From Symsagittifera roscoffensis (Eukaryota; Xenacoelomorpha; Acoela; Convolutidae), in the NCBI RefSeq assembly GCF_963678635.1, contig NC_087071.1:2346537-2410536 (forward strand): a stretch of DNA of 64,000 nucleotides, given 5' to 3'. This document shows, piece by piece, positions 45,568-56,575 of this stretch. The notes below the pieces were generated by a model, which was not told where the DNA came from, made no database searches, and saw only the letters and a list, made by a program, of their open reading frames with translations. The position numbers and the translations under genes are program-made. Positions within the stretch are counted from its first letter, which is position 1; the number at the start of each line of letters is the position of its first letter.

Positions 45568-47813
45568 AGGGGTCCTTCCAGCCAAGCAGCTGTCGTCTCG
45601 TTTTTTGGCCTGATGACCTCACAATTGAGGTAAACGTTTTTTAAAACACTCGTCACATCTTCGGCGCCCGTGACGTCCCCACTTTTACTTGTGTAAAGTT
45701 TGCGCTCCAAAAAACGCGAGAGATAACTACGCTAAGTTTCCAGCTGCTTCATCTGCTGTCCTAGATAACTTTTGTAAGGATGATTTCTTAGGTTCTATCG
45801 CTGACTGGAATGAAGCGCTAAACCTGAGCAAAGAACTTGTAAGTTTGTTGACTCTAGGATGTTTTAGGTTAACCAAGTTTGTTAGCTATGTCCCAGATTC
45901 AGCAGAAAAATTAATTCCAGAGAACAGCAAGGTTGACAGTATAAAAGAAATGAACCTAAACGACACCGCAACACACGTATTAGGTCTAAAGTGGGTTAAT
46001 AAAATGATACCTTAAACGTTAGTCGTGGCGTGAACAAAAATATAACAAAACCGATTACGCCGCGCACATCTTAAGTTACCTCTCGTCGGTTTTCGACCCC
46101 GTCCGTTTAGTCGCACCGTACAGCATTTGTGCTCGGCTTTCAATGAAGGATATTTGGCGGCTTTCTGGCCAGCATTGGGATGAACCATTGTCAGGTGAAC
46201 TTCAAGAAAAGTTCATAGAGTGGCATACTGGTTTACCAAAACTTAGCCGACTAACAATTCCTCGCTGTTTCTTTGATAACCCGGTTGTTTAAATAGAACT
46301 GCAAATGTTTGATAACAACTCCCGGGACGTCTTTTGCTCAGTTGCTTTCCTGCACGGTCGCTCCGTCGTCTTAAATAAAACTAAGACTTCTTTTGTTTTT
46401 GGAAAAACTGGAGTAGCACCGATGAAAACTTTTTCAAACTCTAAGCTTGAATTGCAAGCAGCATAACTGGTGCGCCGTTTGATACCTGAAATTGAAAAAT
46501 TTTTGACAAAAAAATCGAAAGCTCTTACATCTGGACAGATAGCACTACTGTACTGCAGTGGTTGAACTCTACCAGCAAGTTGCATGTCTTTGGCTAATCG
46601 TGTTTCCAAAATTCTCGAATCCACCACAACTGATGACTGGTTCTATGTGTCCGGTGGCGACAATCAAGCAGATACTGGCACTCGCGGAAAAACTGCTGAG
46701 GCTCTGAAAGAAAGTGGTTGGGTGGAAGGTCCACTTTTTTTGAAAACAAATGATTGGCCTTTCAAACCTGACTCAGAATTTTTTACCAGCATTCGACTCA
46801 AAAGACTTTCATATGACTCGAATGAGGATTTTGAAAAAGCTGCAAATTTCTGGAAAGGTTTAAGTTCTTTTCCGAAACTCCAAAACACGCCGCATTCATA
46901 CTTAGGTTATTACGTCATCACCGTCAAAATCGCAACTCTCGATCGATTACCGAGCTATCTGAATTAGAATTAGATGAGCAAAAGCTATTGGTTGTGACGC
47001 ATTCAGAGTCGTTCCACGTCGAATTCGACGAACTTCACAAAAAAACTAGATAACGAATAGCTTCTTTTTCGATGTTCATCGGTCCCTGCGGTCTGTTTTG
47101 TTCCACTGGCCGTATTCGTCCTCTCGCTGCTGTTGAATTTGACGTTAAGCATCCCATCATTTTAGATGGCTAATCTCTACTCGTGATGATGCTTTTAACA
47201 TTTGGTCTCCAAAAGATTCATCGCCAAAGTGTTGATTATTTGTTTGCTTTTATACATTGAGAGTACTCTTTATTGGGCCTCCGTAGTGCCATCCGTTCAA
47301 TAGAACACCATTGCGTGTTATGCCGAGAACGAAAAGCTAAGGCAGTTACGCCAATGATGGCTGACCTTCCGCTCGAGTGACTTGGTTACCGAGAAGCGTC
47401 CTCGCGAACTGCGGAGTAGATTATTTCGGCCAGATCCACATAACGATTTGACGAAACCCAAAGAAACGCTGGGCCTTTTTATTCACTTGTACAACGAGAC
47501 ATTGCCCTTTATCTAGAGGTTGTTCTTTCAATTGATACAAATTCCTGTGTAATGGGAAAAGAACGCTTCATTTATCGGCGGGGAATGCTTTCGGTCATCT
47601 GGTCGGACAATGGTACGAGTTTCGTTGGCTCGGCCAAAGAGCTGATTTCGTACACCGAGAACTGGAATCGCCATGCGATCTCGAAGCATTAAAGCCGAAT
47701 CACTTCCCACTTGGACACCGCGCAATTAGCTTTCCGCCACTAGATTTCGAGCAAAACTTCAATAATCGAAAGCAAGATGCCCAAGCGCAATCCTTTACAA
47801 ATGCCATCTGAAC
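45568..47813 (+). pseudogene. BEL/Pao pol fragment P2 (RT to integrase), mosaic
   Basis: Starts abruptly inside RT (AGGGGTCCTTCCAGCC) and matches 51,487 onward at a constant offset of 5,919 bp with about seven visible differences over 2.1 kb. Contents: DNFCKDDFLGSIADWNEAL (45,761-45,815; YxDD box reads CKDD), LNDTATHVLGLKW, SSYIWTDSTTVLQWLN (46,514-46,565), CVLCRERKAKAV (47,313-47,347) and VIWSDNGTSFVG (47,594-47,629). The integrase has the same deletion of about 220 bp as P3, removing the catalytic Glu. From about 47,690 the sequence switches to the P1 version. Frameshifts throughout. Confidence 0.88.
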
Positions 47814-48601
47814 TCGTTGACTCCGTGAGTACGTAACATATACACAGTTTTACACAATAACCCATATTTAGCTTCCCGTAATGATATTGTTTTGTTGCAT
47901 GACTTAATCAACAATTTTATAAGTAAGCAAATAACCAATAGTTTTCAATGGTTGTCCGCTTTTCAAGCAAGCGACTGTTCAACAATTATAAAAATCGAAT
48001 AACTGCAACCATTTTTTGTCACAGAAAGGGCACAGACAAAATTCTCACCGTTTTATAGGAATCTGCCAATTTAACTAATTCAATTCTAAACCATATTGTT
48101 TCGCGAAAAAATACAAAAAACAAAACCTTTCAAAAGCAATATAAAGCTTTCTATAAAGTTTCTCGTCTCGAGTTGAAAACTTGAACCATTATTTTACGAC
48201 ACAGCCAAAAATTGAAAACCATTGTAGGAAAAGTTAAGCGAAAAAAATATATATGTAAATCAAGAGAAGCTTTCAAATGGAAGCAAACTAAGCTGGCCGC
48301 TTATTTTCTTGCCGTAAAACAAGTTGTCCGTTTTAATTCAAAGTTTTTGCATTAATTTTAAACAATTTTTTTTTGGCAACCTTGTCAATTAAAATTTTTA
48401 AACTTTATTTGCAATTAAAACTATTGAGTTGCTGGAAACTTTTATCTGTTAACGTTAGGTTAATAGGCCAGATAAAATTTCTCATAGCAGTTCTTCCATT
48501 CAGCCAATTTTTTTTTTAAGTTGATTACACTCCGCTCATTTGTTACCGGGGGCTTTGCTCCCAGGTGTTGTCTGGAGCTCAGAATAGTAACTCGTTATAC
48601 G
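47814..48601 (+). promoter_or_regulatory. BEL/Pao 5' leader with probable primer-binding region, copy P3
   Basis: 47,814-48,014 duplicates 45,366-45,567; 48,015-48,601 parallels 40,515-41,118 with moderate divergence. It ends GGGGGCTTTGCTCCCAGGTG at about 48,548 and TTGTCTGGAGCTCAGAATAG, then the gag ATG at 48,602. No coding frame. Confidence 0.5.
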
Positions 48602-50500
48602 ATGGCTACCTACCCGTCTTCACTTACCGCGAACTTTCCCTCGTTTCCGCCAGCAATCGCGTCCAACTGTCTCACGCTAGCTTGAGCAAATCTTGAAAAG
48701 AGCTAAATGGAAACCATGAGTGCATACTTGAGGTCATTGAAAAGAAAAACCGCACTGTTAAAATCAAAAAAGGGCTTCAAAATTGTAACGACTGCTCAAA
48801 ATTTGGTAAAGAAATGCTCTTTTTAACCCCTTGAGAGACGAACAAAGGAGCCTGGAACATTGAGTAGAGCTGTAACACGGAAAAGCTATGAAATCCTTCC
48901 TGAAGCCCGAAAATATTTCGACGCCAAACAGACCATCAATCACTTTGAAAGTTTTAAATCACGACGCTCTGCGACCACATCACTCAAAAGCCATGTAGAA
49001 TTTTCAAAGTATTTTTCTGCGTCAATGTCTTCTAGTCAAAGAAGTTGAAAGCTGAAAATTGCAAACTTGCGCCGTGAAGAAATAAAGCGACAAAAAGAAG
49101 CTAAACTTTGCTTGAAACAGCAGATAATTCTATTAGAAATGGTAGGGTTGGCCGAAGAAAATCGAGTTAAATTGGATTAAACCACCTTAACTGAAAATAC
49201 GATACTTGAAGACATGAAAATCACTTTCTTTATACTTGCCAAACGTCTGCTAAATCTACTATGCTACCCGTTGATTTCATTCAAACCGAGTAAACTAGCC
49301 AGAGTCAAACTCTAGCTCAACCGTCGTCCCAAGTCAAAATTGGAAACGTGCAAAATTCGACTTTCGAATATACCAATTCGAACTTTCCCTTAACCAGTGG
49401 TGGAACCTTCTTCTACAAGCCGGAATCTGAGTATACTAAAACGCTGCTCAACCAATTTCCGGATCCCCGAGATGGAGTATTCAATTTTTGTAACGTTGAC
49501 GACAAGAATCACGTTGTTCAAATCAAGCCACCCTATTCGCCAAATAACGAACAAAAATCTCTATCTATCGAAGACCTCGCTGAGAATATTATGATTAACC
49601 TAAAAGATCCGCTACCAGATATGGAAATTGTCTCAATACAACTGTGATCCTTTACATTGGCATAAATGGTTCGGCCAGCTTGTAAGCGCTGTCGATCCTG
49701 TCAGCGACTCTGAAAACTCTTGCGTTTGGGAAAGCCAAACTTGTCATAACAGATTTTACGTATTCCGCTGTTATATAGAGGGATGCCTTATTCGGAAATT
49801 TGGCCAGCCAGAAACGGTAGTTGATGCTCATCTTGAGAAATTAAATTGTTTCTTACCATTGAGGATAATATAAGATGCATAATTCCGACAGCATTGAAAA
49901 ATTCGCTTCTACCATCTCAAATCTTGTTGGTGTGTTAAATTCACTCTCCTCTACACAGGATTTGAAAGCTGTTGCTTTGCTGATCCAAGCATTAGGTAAA
50001 CTGCCACGCAACGTGAAGGAATCTTGTGCTCTGTACACACTGAAAAAAAGTCTTAACCTTTCATCTTTGCTCCATTTCAATGACTGGATGGTAGAAAAAG
50101 CGGATGCGCGCAAACACTCGAAAGCATGGAATCAGCCCTTCTAAAACAGTAACGGAAATTTTGTAGTCTAATTCAAAAGTGTCTGACAAGAAGCCCTATC
50201 AACAGTATCCGCCCTGTGTTGTTTGCAACAGCTAACTGTGTGCAATCGGACCATAGTTTTCGAAAATATCCAAAATCTAGAAAGTGCAAAAAGCCTTATT
50301 GCAACAGCACTCACAATGCCCTTCTTCACGGAGCTGAAAAAAAACACCCGAAGGAGCTGCAAAATACTCAACCAAATCACCAGGAGCAGGAGAAATCTCT
50401 TCGCATTCCGCTAGTCTCGAAGTGGAAACAGTTAAAGGTGCTTTTGCCACCTCCGTTCTCTGTGCTAAGTGTCTGCTGCAAATCGTTGAATTGAACTTGT
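48602..50500 (+). pseudogene. BEL/Pao gag with zinc knuckle, copy P3
   Basis: Fuller copy of gag. Blocks: MATYPSSLTANFPSFPP at 48,602; ILPEARKYFDAKQTINHF (about 48,893-48,946); the FEYTNSN...LNQFPDPRDGV block (49,348-49,647); the DUF1759 block WHKWFGQLVSAVD (49,649-49,687) with RKFGQPETVVDAHLEKL (49,793-49,843); and 49,875-50,144 with LGKLPRNVKESCALYTLKK. A Cys-rich zinc-knuckle region follows at 50,205-50,340: PPCVVC, then DHSFRKYPKSRKCKKPYCN. The expected Cys in RxCP is Tyr (RKYP). Several frameshifts; non-functional. Confidence 0.82.
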
Positions 50501-51130
50501 CCAGCAACATAACCAGCTTTAATACTCTTTATCTTTGTGATTCAGTTTGCAGTCACCCATGGATTTCCGCTCAACTTGCTGAGAAAATTGTCTGGTGAAA
50601 AGTTGAACCTTACAGTCAGTGGAATCATTTCACATCAAGCTTCAATGACGGAACAAGTAGATATAATAGCTTCGGGTAATAATGAATCCAACTCAAACAA
50701 TTTCCACGCGCGACCTTTTGTGAAGACATATATAAACTTAGGGTCTGATACCATCAACGCCAGTGAATTTTAAAAAGTTTATCCTCATTTAGTTCCAATG
50801 CCTTTCTTTATGTACCTATACTCTGACGTGCAAATGATCTTAGGCCAAGACTGTTTTCACTCCATCCGACCATTAGAAAATAACGGCGTTAAAAGCCGAA
50901 ATTCACCGTTTTTCGTACACTCATCTGTCGTTTGGGTTCTCAGTGGTCCTCTACCATCGTTCTTAGGTTTGGCATCGCACTGTTTCAAGTGTAGTGTTGG
51001 AGACAATTCTCTTGTAGAGCAAGTCAAAAATTGGTATGAACTTGAGTCCTACGGTACTAATAAATCAGCCGATACGCTTGAAATGACTATTTCGCATGAC
51101 GGAACTGGATACTCCGTTGGTATGCTTTGA
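50501..51130 (+). pseudogene. BEL/Pao aspartic protease region (DUF1758), copy P3
   Basis: An out-of-frame LYLCDSVCSHPWIS at about 50,528-50,569 matches the active-site block of BEL/Pao proteases (C-D-S/T-x-C-S). In-frame pieces follow: 50,537-50,773 (LTVSGI..., then HARPFVKTYINLGSDTINA) and 50,798-51,130 with ILGQDCFHSIRPLE, WVLSGPLPS and WYELESYGTNKSAD, all characteristic of the region between protease and RT. In a live element the domain cleaves the gag-pol polyprotein. The frame is broken between blocks. Copy P1 lacks this region entirely. Confidence 0.82.
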
Positions 51131-53120
51131 GTCGATAAGGATGTCAAGTTGCCAAACAACTACTATTCCGCATTTGCCCAGCTTAAGTCCTCGGAAAAAC
51201 TATTCAGGACAATTTGGAAGTCGGATTTATCGTTCCGATCAAATCCAACGAGCTGAACACGCGCATCGACCGTGAGTGATATTTACCCCACCATCCAGTG
51301 GTTAACCCTAAAAAACCTGGAAAGGTGACGCGAGTTTCTAACTGTGTTCAAAATTTCATGGTGTATCCTTGAACCAGTCACTTTTAGTAGGGTCCGATCT
51401 GTTGCAGAAATTGTTGAGAGTGCTCCTCCGGTTCAGACAGCATAAGTTTGCAGAATCGGCAGACATTGATGGAATAATACTACAATAGGGGTCCTTCCAG
51501 CCAAGCAGCTGTCGTCTCGTTTTTTGGCCTGATGACCTCACAATTGAGGTAAACGTTTTTTAATACACTCGTCACATCTTCGGCGCCCGTGACGTCCCCA
51601 CTTTTACTTGTGTAAAGTTTGCGCTCCAAAAAACACGAGAGATAACTACGCTAAGTTTCCAGCTGCTTCATCTGCTGTCCTAGATAACTTTTGTAAGGAT
51701 GATTTCTTAGGTTCTATCGCTGACTGGAATGAAGCGCTAAACCTGAGCAAAGAACTTGTAAGTTTGTTGACTCTAGGATGTTTTAGGTTAACCAAGTTTG
51801 TTAGCTATGTCCCAGATTCAGCAGAAAAATTAATTCCAGAGAACAGCAAGGTTGACAGTATAAAAGAAATGAACCTAAACGACACCGCAACACACGTATT
51901 AGGTCTAAAGTGGGTTAATAAAATGATACCTTAAACGTTAGTCGTGGCGTGAACAAAAATATAACAAAACCGATTACGCCGCGCACATCTTAAGTTACCT
52001 CTCGTCGGTTTTCGACCCCGTCCGTTTAGTCGCACCGTACAGCATTTGTGCTCGGCTTTCAATGAAGGATATTTGGCGGCTTTCTGGCCAGCATTGGGAT
52101 GAACCATTGTCAGGTGAACTTCAAGAAAAGTTCATAGAGTGGCATACTGGTTTACCAAAACTTAGCCGACTAACAATTCCTCGCTGTTTCTTTGATAACC
52201 CGGTTGTTTAAATAGAACTGCAAATGTTTGATAACAACTCCCGGGACGTCTTTTGCTCAGTTGCTTTCCTGCACGGTCGCTCCGTCGTCTTAAATAAAAC
52301 TAAGACTTCTTTTGTTTTTGGAAAAACTGGAGTAGCACCGATGAAAACTTTTTCAAACTCTAAGCTTGAATTGCAAGCAGCATAACTGGTGCGCCGTTTG
52401 ATACCTGAAATTGAAAAATTTTTGACAAAAAAATCGAAAGCTCTTACATCTGGACAGATAGCACTACTGTACTGCAGTGGTTGAACTCTACCAGCAAGTT
52501 GCATGTCTTTGGCTAATCGTGTTTCCAAAATTCTCGAATCCACCACAACTGATGACTGGTTCTATGTGTCCGGTGGCGACAATCAAGCAGATACTGGCAC
52601 TCGCGGAAAAACTGCTGAGGCTCTGAAAGAAAGTGGTTGGGTGGAAGGTCCACTTTTTTTGAAAACAAATGATTGGCCTTTCAAACCTGACTCAGAATTT
52701 TTTACCAGCATTCGACTCAAAAGACTTTCATATGACTCGAATGAGGATTTTGAAAAAGCTGCAAATTTCTGGAAAGGTTTAAATTCTTTTCCGAAACTCC
52801 AAAACACGCCGCATTCATACTTAGGTTATTACGTCATCACCGTCAAAATCGCAACTCTCGATCGATTACCGAGCTATCTGAATTAGAATTAGATGAGCAA
52901 AAGCTATTGGTTGTGACGCATTCAGAGTCGTTCCACGTCGAATTCGACGAACTTCACAAAAAAACTAGATAACGAATAGCTTCTTTTTCGATGTTCATCG
53001 GTCCCTGCGGTCTGTTTTGTTCCACTGGCCGTATTCGTCCTCTCGCTGCTGTTGAATTTGACGTTAAGCATCCCATCATTTTAGATGGCTAATCTCTACT
53101 CGTGATGATGCTTTTAACAT
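51131..53120 (+). pseudogene. BEL/Pao RT and RNase H, copy P3
   Basis: RT start: KDVKLPNNYYSAFAQLKSSE around 51,137-51,196, then the HHPVVNP and SLNxSLLVGPDLLQ equivalents in other frames. DIDGIILQ at about 51,461-51,484 is followed by a stop. Frame 51,608-51,934 holds DNFCKDDFLGSIADWNEAL, with both catalytic Asp kept and the Tyr replaced. The RNase H block SSYIWTDSTTVLQWLN is at about 52,433-52,484, then GGDNQADTGTRGKTAEALK at about 52,574-52,630. From 51,487 on it is nearly identical to P2. Confidence 0.85.
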
Positions 53121-53967
53121 TTGGTCTCCAAAAGATTCATCGCCAAAGTGTTGATTATTTGTTTGCTTTTATACATTGAGAGTACTCTTTATTGGGGCTC
53201 CGTAGTGCCATCCGTTCAATAGAACACCATTGCGTGTTATGCCGAGAACGAAAAGCTAAGGCAGTTACGCCAATGATGGCTGACCTTCCGCTCGAGTGAC
53301 TTGGTTACCGAGAAGCGTCCTCGCGAACTGCGGAGTAGATTATTTCGGCCAGATCCACATAACGATTTGACGAAACCCAGAGAAACGCTGGGCCTTTTTA
53401 TTCACTTGTACAACGAGACATTGCCCTTTATCTAGAGGTTGTTCTTTCAATTGATACAAATTCCTGTGTAATGGGAAAAGAACGCTTCATTTATCGGCGG
53501 GGAATGCTTTCGGTCATCTGGTCGGACAATGGTACGAGTTTCGTTGGCTCGGCCAAAGAGCTGATTTCGTGCACCGAGAACTGGAATCGCCATGCGATCT
53601 CGAAGCATTAAAGCCGAATCACTTCCTACTTGGAAACCGCGCACCTAGCTTTCCGCCACTAGATTTCGAGCAAAACTTCAATAATGGAAAGCCTTACGCC
53701 CAAGCGCAATCCTATTGAAAGTCCTATGAGTATGTAACAATGTTTAACAAACGAGCGAAATGGTTTTCTTCAGAATCACACTTGAAAAACTGGACATCTG
53801 GTTTGGATGATTGAGGACAATAGTCCAAGAGGCCATTATTACCCGTTAACGCGAATCAAGTTATTGAACTACAGCAACGACGGCATAGCATGGTCAGTCG
53901 TAATTAGATCGCCAACCGGCGAGCACACCCGTCCGAATGTGAAACTCGCACCCGTTCTCGATCCTTT
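53121..53967 (+). pseudogene. BEL/Pao integrase and C-terminal DUF5641, copy P3
   Basis: The zinc-binding part ends CVLCRERKAKAV (about 53,232-53,266). GVDYF and WSDNGTSFVG keep the first two catalytic Asp, out of frame with each other. Then CATGCGATCTCGAAGC at about 53,590 shows a deletion of about 220 bp relative to P1 that removes the APHHGG-WER block with the catalytic Glu. The C-terminal domain is well preserved at 53,807-53,967 (MIEDNSPRGHYYPLTRIKLL, then EHTRPNVKLAPVLDP), the usual end of BEL/Pao pol, twelve codons or fewer before the polypurine tract. Confidence 0.85.
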
Positions 53968-54413
53968 GGGGGTGGAGGATGTTAGCGCGGCTAACTATGC
54001 GCCTGTTTTATAATGTAGTCATTTCATATAGAATTTTTTGGGTCCGTTTTTGGCAAAAATGTTACTTCAAACTAAAAAAAACCTCAACCTTATGAATTAA
54101 AAATTGAACTAAATTAACTCTTGTTTCGGTTTTTGCTTATATTTGTTTTTTGGCCGTAGTTGATGAAATTTTTTTCTGTTCAGCCTTACTTTATTGCAAT
54201 GAGTTATGATTTGTTGAAATCGTCACAAAAATGTTCAGTTTGATTGGAGTTGTTCAAATGCCCATATTCCGCAGTTGCTAAATAATCGTGAAAGCTTATG
54301 AGTAAAAAATTTTTTTTTCGATTTATGGGAAAAAAATTACCATTTATTTTGTATACTCGTATACTTGAGTTTTTCACGACCGTTTAAACGTCCGTCCTTA
54401 TTGGCATAAGAAT
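53968..54413 (+). repeat. BEL/Pao polypurine tract and 3' LTR
   Basis: GGGGGTGGAGGA at 53,968-53,979 is a classical polypurine tract directly followed by TGTTAGCGCGGCTAACTATG at 53,980, the LTR start shared with 36,284. Similarity to the 5' copy runs to about 54,413 (CCGTTTAAACGTCCGTCCTT at about 54,382). The copies differ at many positions, suggesting an old insertion. The LTR starts with an inverted GTTAGC-GCG-GCTAAC palindrome. Confidence 0.75.
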
Positions 54414-54439
54414 ACAGTGAACACTTTTTCTGACAAATT

Positions 54440-54820
54440 GGATCTCACAAATTTTTTCTCAAAGATGATATTGTGTCGACTGTTTTTGATTGAGTTTTAA
54501 TGCACATGTTATGGAACCGACATGAAATTTATTTATTTTTTTTACAACACACGCTGTTTTAGCTATATTAGTCACCGTTAACTTAGAAATAGAGGCAATT
54601 TCAACCAAGATGATTTACAAAGACAAAAAAAAACAGATTTTGAATAAAACTGTTGACTCTTTTTAAAGTGTTTTCTTAAGTAGTGCAAAATTTGTTTAAG
54701 CCAATCAGACTCTAAATTTGATGACAGCGTCTTTATTCAGCTCGGAAAAATTGATAGTTTTGTCTGAAAAATTGAATTTTTTTTATTTAATTTTTTTTCA
54801 GCTTTAGAAATTTTGAAGCA
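54440..54820. repeat. Partial satellite monomer right of the BEL locus
   Basis: Matches the end of the 28.9-35.8 kb array (compare 35,475-35,795): TGTGTCGACTGTTTTTGAT, CACCGTTAACTTAGAAATAG and GTCTTTATTCAGCTCGG are shared. It leads straight into the second foldback copy, as at the end of the array. Confidence 0.85.
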
Positions 54821-54823
54821 ACA

Positions 54824-54985
54824 ATTCGTAACAAGCGACAATTCGTAACTGTAGATTCAGCGGGGAACACTGATTCACGCGCAGTTTTCATCTCGCACCG
54901 GATGTAAGCGCAGCAGAGGAAGCGTATTCTAGTTAACAATGCTTTGTTACGAATTCTCTATTGTTATCAATTATCGCCCGTTACG
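54824..54985. mobile_element. Small foldback (MITE-like) element, copy 2
   Basis: Left arm GTAACAAGCGACAATTCGTA at 54,828. Right arm read on the minus strand from 54,984: GTAACGGGCGATAATTGATA. It carries about 27 bp in the loop (GGGAACACTGATTCACGCGC...) that copy 1 at 35,799 lacks. No coding potential. Confidence 0.6.
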
Positions 54986-55565
54986 GTTTGTGGTCTTTTA
55001 CTAATTTTTCCCCTGCTTTTTATAGTTCTTTTTTGTTTTTCAACACTGCATTTAATAGAATAGTCAACAAATCTACAGAAATGACTACTTTAAAAAAAGT
55101 GTAATTACATTATTTCCAGAAAAAAGTTGATTACATTTTTTCAAAGAAAAAAGTTGATTACATTTTTTCAAAGCTGCAAAAACATCTTTTGTTTATGCAC
55201 TTTTTTAAATCTGTTTCAAAACAGATTCTCGAAAAGGTTGGAGTTTAAGTTTAAGTTGAAATCAATTCGGAGAAATTTATGGACGATTCAACTTAGGATG
55301 TTTTTTTGTCGTGCGTGTGTCGCATACTCAATTTAAGTAATTAACTCGCAAAATTTTTTCACACTGTGTTCGCGGGTCTAACTATGCGTCTGTTTTACAA
55401 TATAGTCATTTCATATTGAACTTTTTGAGTCAGTTTTTCAAAAATGTTATTTAAAATTAAGAAAATTCTTCAACCTTATGGATTAAAACTTGAACTAATT
55501 TATCTCTCGATTCGGTTTTTGCTCAAATTTTTTTGTTGGCTGTAGTTGATGAACTTGTTTCTGTT
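54986..55565. repeat. Flank plus third BEL LTR start (fragment)
   Basis: 54,986-55,366 matches 35,941-36,283. A private duplication of about 28 bp (AAAAAAGTTGATTACATTTT twice, about 55,120-55,170) is present. 55,367-55,565 matches the first about 200 bp of the BEL LTR (TGTTCGCGGGTCTAACTATG, with the palindrome degraded), then stops. Because the flank matches too, this is a segmental copy rather than a new insertion. Confidence 0.75.
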
Positions 55566-55841
55566 CAGCCTCACCTTCTTGCATTTTGTTTTTCTAATGA
55601 AAAATTGTTAAAATTAATATATTGGCTGGATTCAGAAGAGGTGTCTGAAAGTTTCAGTTTCATTAAATTGATTGGGTTGGAATGTACGTTTGATTATCAA
55701 CTTCAAACAGTAATCGTAGCTCAAAAAATTATGATAACGGATGGCTCTTTATTATGGTGTCAATGTGGGATTGCTATGTGGATAAGTGAAATTTACATTC
55801 TGGCGGTAAAGAAATGTTGCACCCACAAAAATAGCATGTGA
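55533..55841 (+). CDS. Unidentified open frame of 102 codons
   Basis: Starts inside LTR-like sequence (the first about ten codons overlap the third LTR fragment) and continues into unique sequence. Composition is more protein-like than most frames here (mixed hydrophobic and polar residues, several Cys, no homopolymers), containing SEEVSESFSFIKLIGLECTF and a Cys pair near the end (WCQC, then KKCCTHK). No domain recognised, no splice sites assessed, no homologous copy in the window. It could be a chance frame or an exon fragment. Confidence 0.2.
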   Translation: MLAVVDELVSVQPHLLAFCFSNEKLLKLIYWLDSEEVSESFSFIKLIGLECTFDYQLQTVIVAQKIMITDGSLLWCQCGIAMWISEIYILAVKKCCTHKNSM

Positions 55842-56575
55842 TAATAAATTTTTCAACTACTCCCTTGTTTCTAACTGCAATTTACTTTTACAATTTTCTC
55901 ATGAATGAAGCAAGCAAACTTGATTGCAAGTGAGAATTTTTTCTTTTTTCAATGAATACGTGCATTCAATGAAATTTTTACAAATGAGAGGAGAAAACTT
56001 AAGAAAAATTATTTTTTATATTCCGAAGCTAAAAGTGTTTTTGAGGTAGAAAAATAACATTTTGGAACAAAGTTCGTATTTTATAAATAATTCCAGTGCT
56101 GAATGTTTTCTATGCATATGGTTTGATTGTCTCATTTNNNNNNNNNNNNNNNNNNNNNNNNNNNNNNNNNNNNNNNNNNNNNNNNNNNNNNNNNNNNNNN
56201 NNNNNNNNNNNNNNNNNNNNNNNNNNNNNNNNNNNNNNNNNNNNNNNNNNNNNNNNNNNNNNNNNNNNNNNNNNNNNNNNNNNNNNNNNNNNNNNNNNNN
56301 NNNNNNNNNNNNNNNNNNNNNNNNNNNNNNNNNNNNNCTTTCATAGAGGGTAACTCCGATCATTTGCTTATGGTATAAATAATAAATTTGTCGAAACTCG
56401 AAGAAAAAGTTTTCCAAAATGAAACTTCAAAACAAGCATTTTAGAAAAAAAACGAAATCGCGCTTAGTTTTGTCCGCCATTGTAGCTCAATTTATGTTAA
56501 TGGTAATCAAAAAAGCTATGTGAAACTAAAATTTTTGATTGCTCTCCCAAAATACCAAATTTTCTTACTTTAGAT
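55842..56575. other. Unique AT-rich spacer with assembly gap
   Basis: No gene supported. Positions 56,138-56,337 are 200 N, a round number that suggests a placeholder gap of unknown true length. Open frames reported across the Ns are artefacts. Confidence 0.9.

Noticed and set aside
46289-46627. Minus-strand 112-codon frame duplicated at 52,208-52,546
   Set aside because: Lies opposite the BEL RNase H region, whose plus-strand blocks (WTDSTTVLQWLN) are clearly the coding side.
56016-56417. Open frames across the N gap
   Set aside because: Artefact of Ns not producing stop codons.
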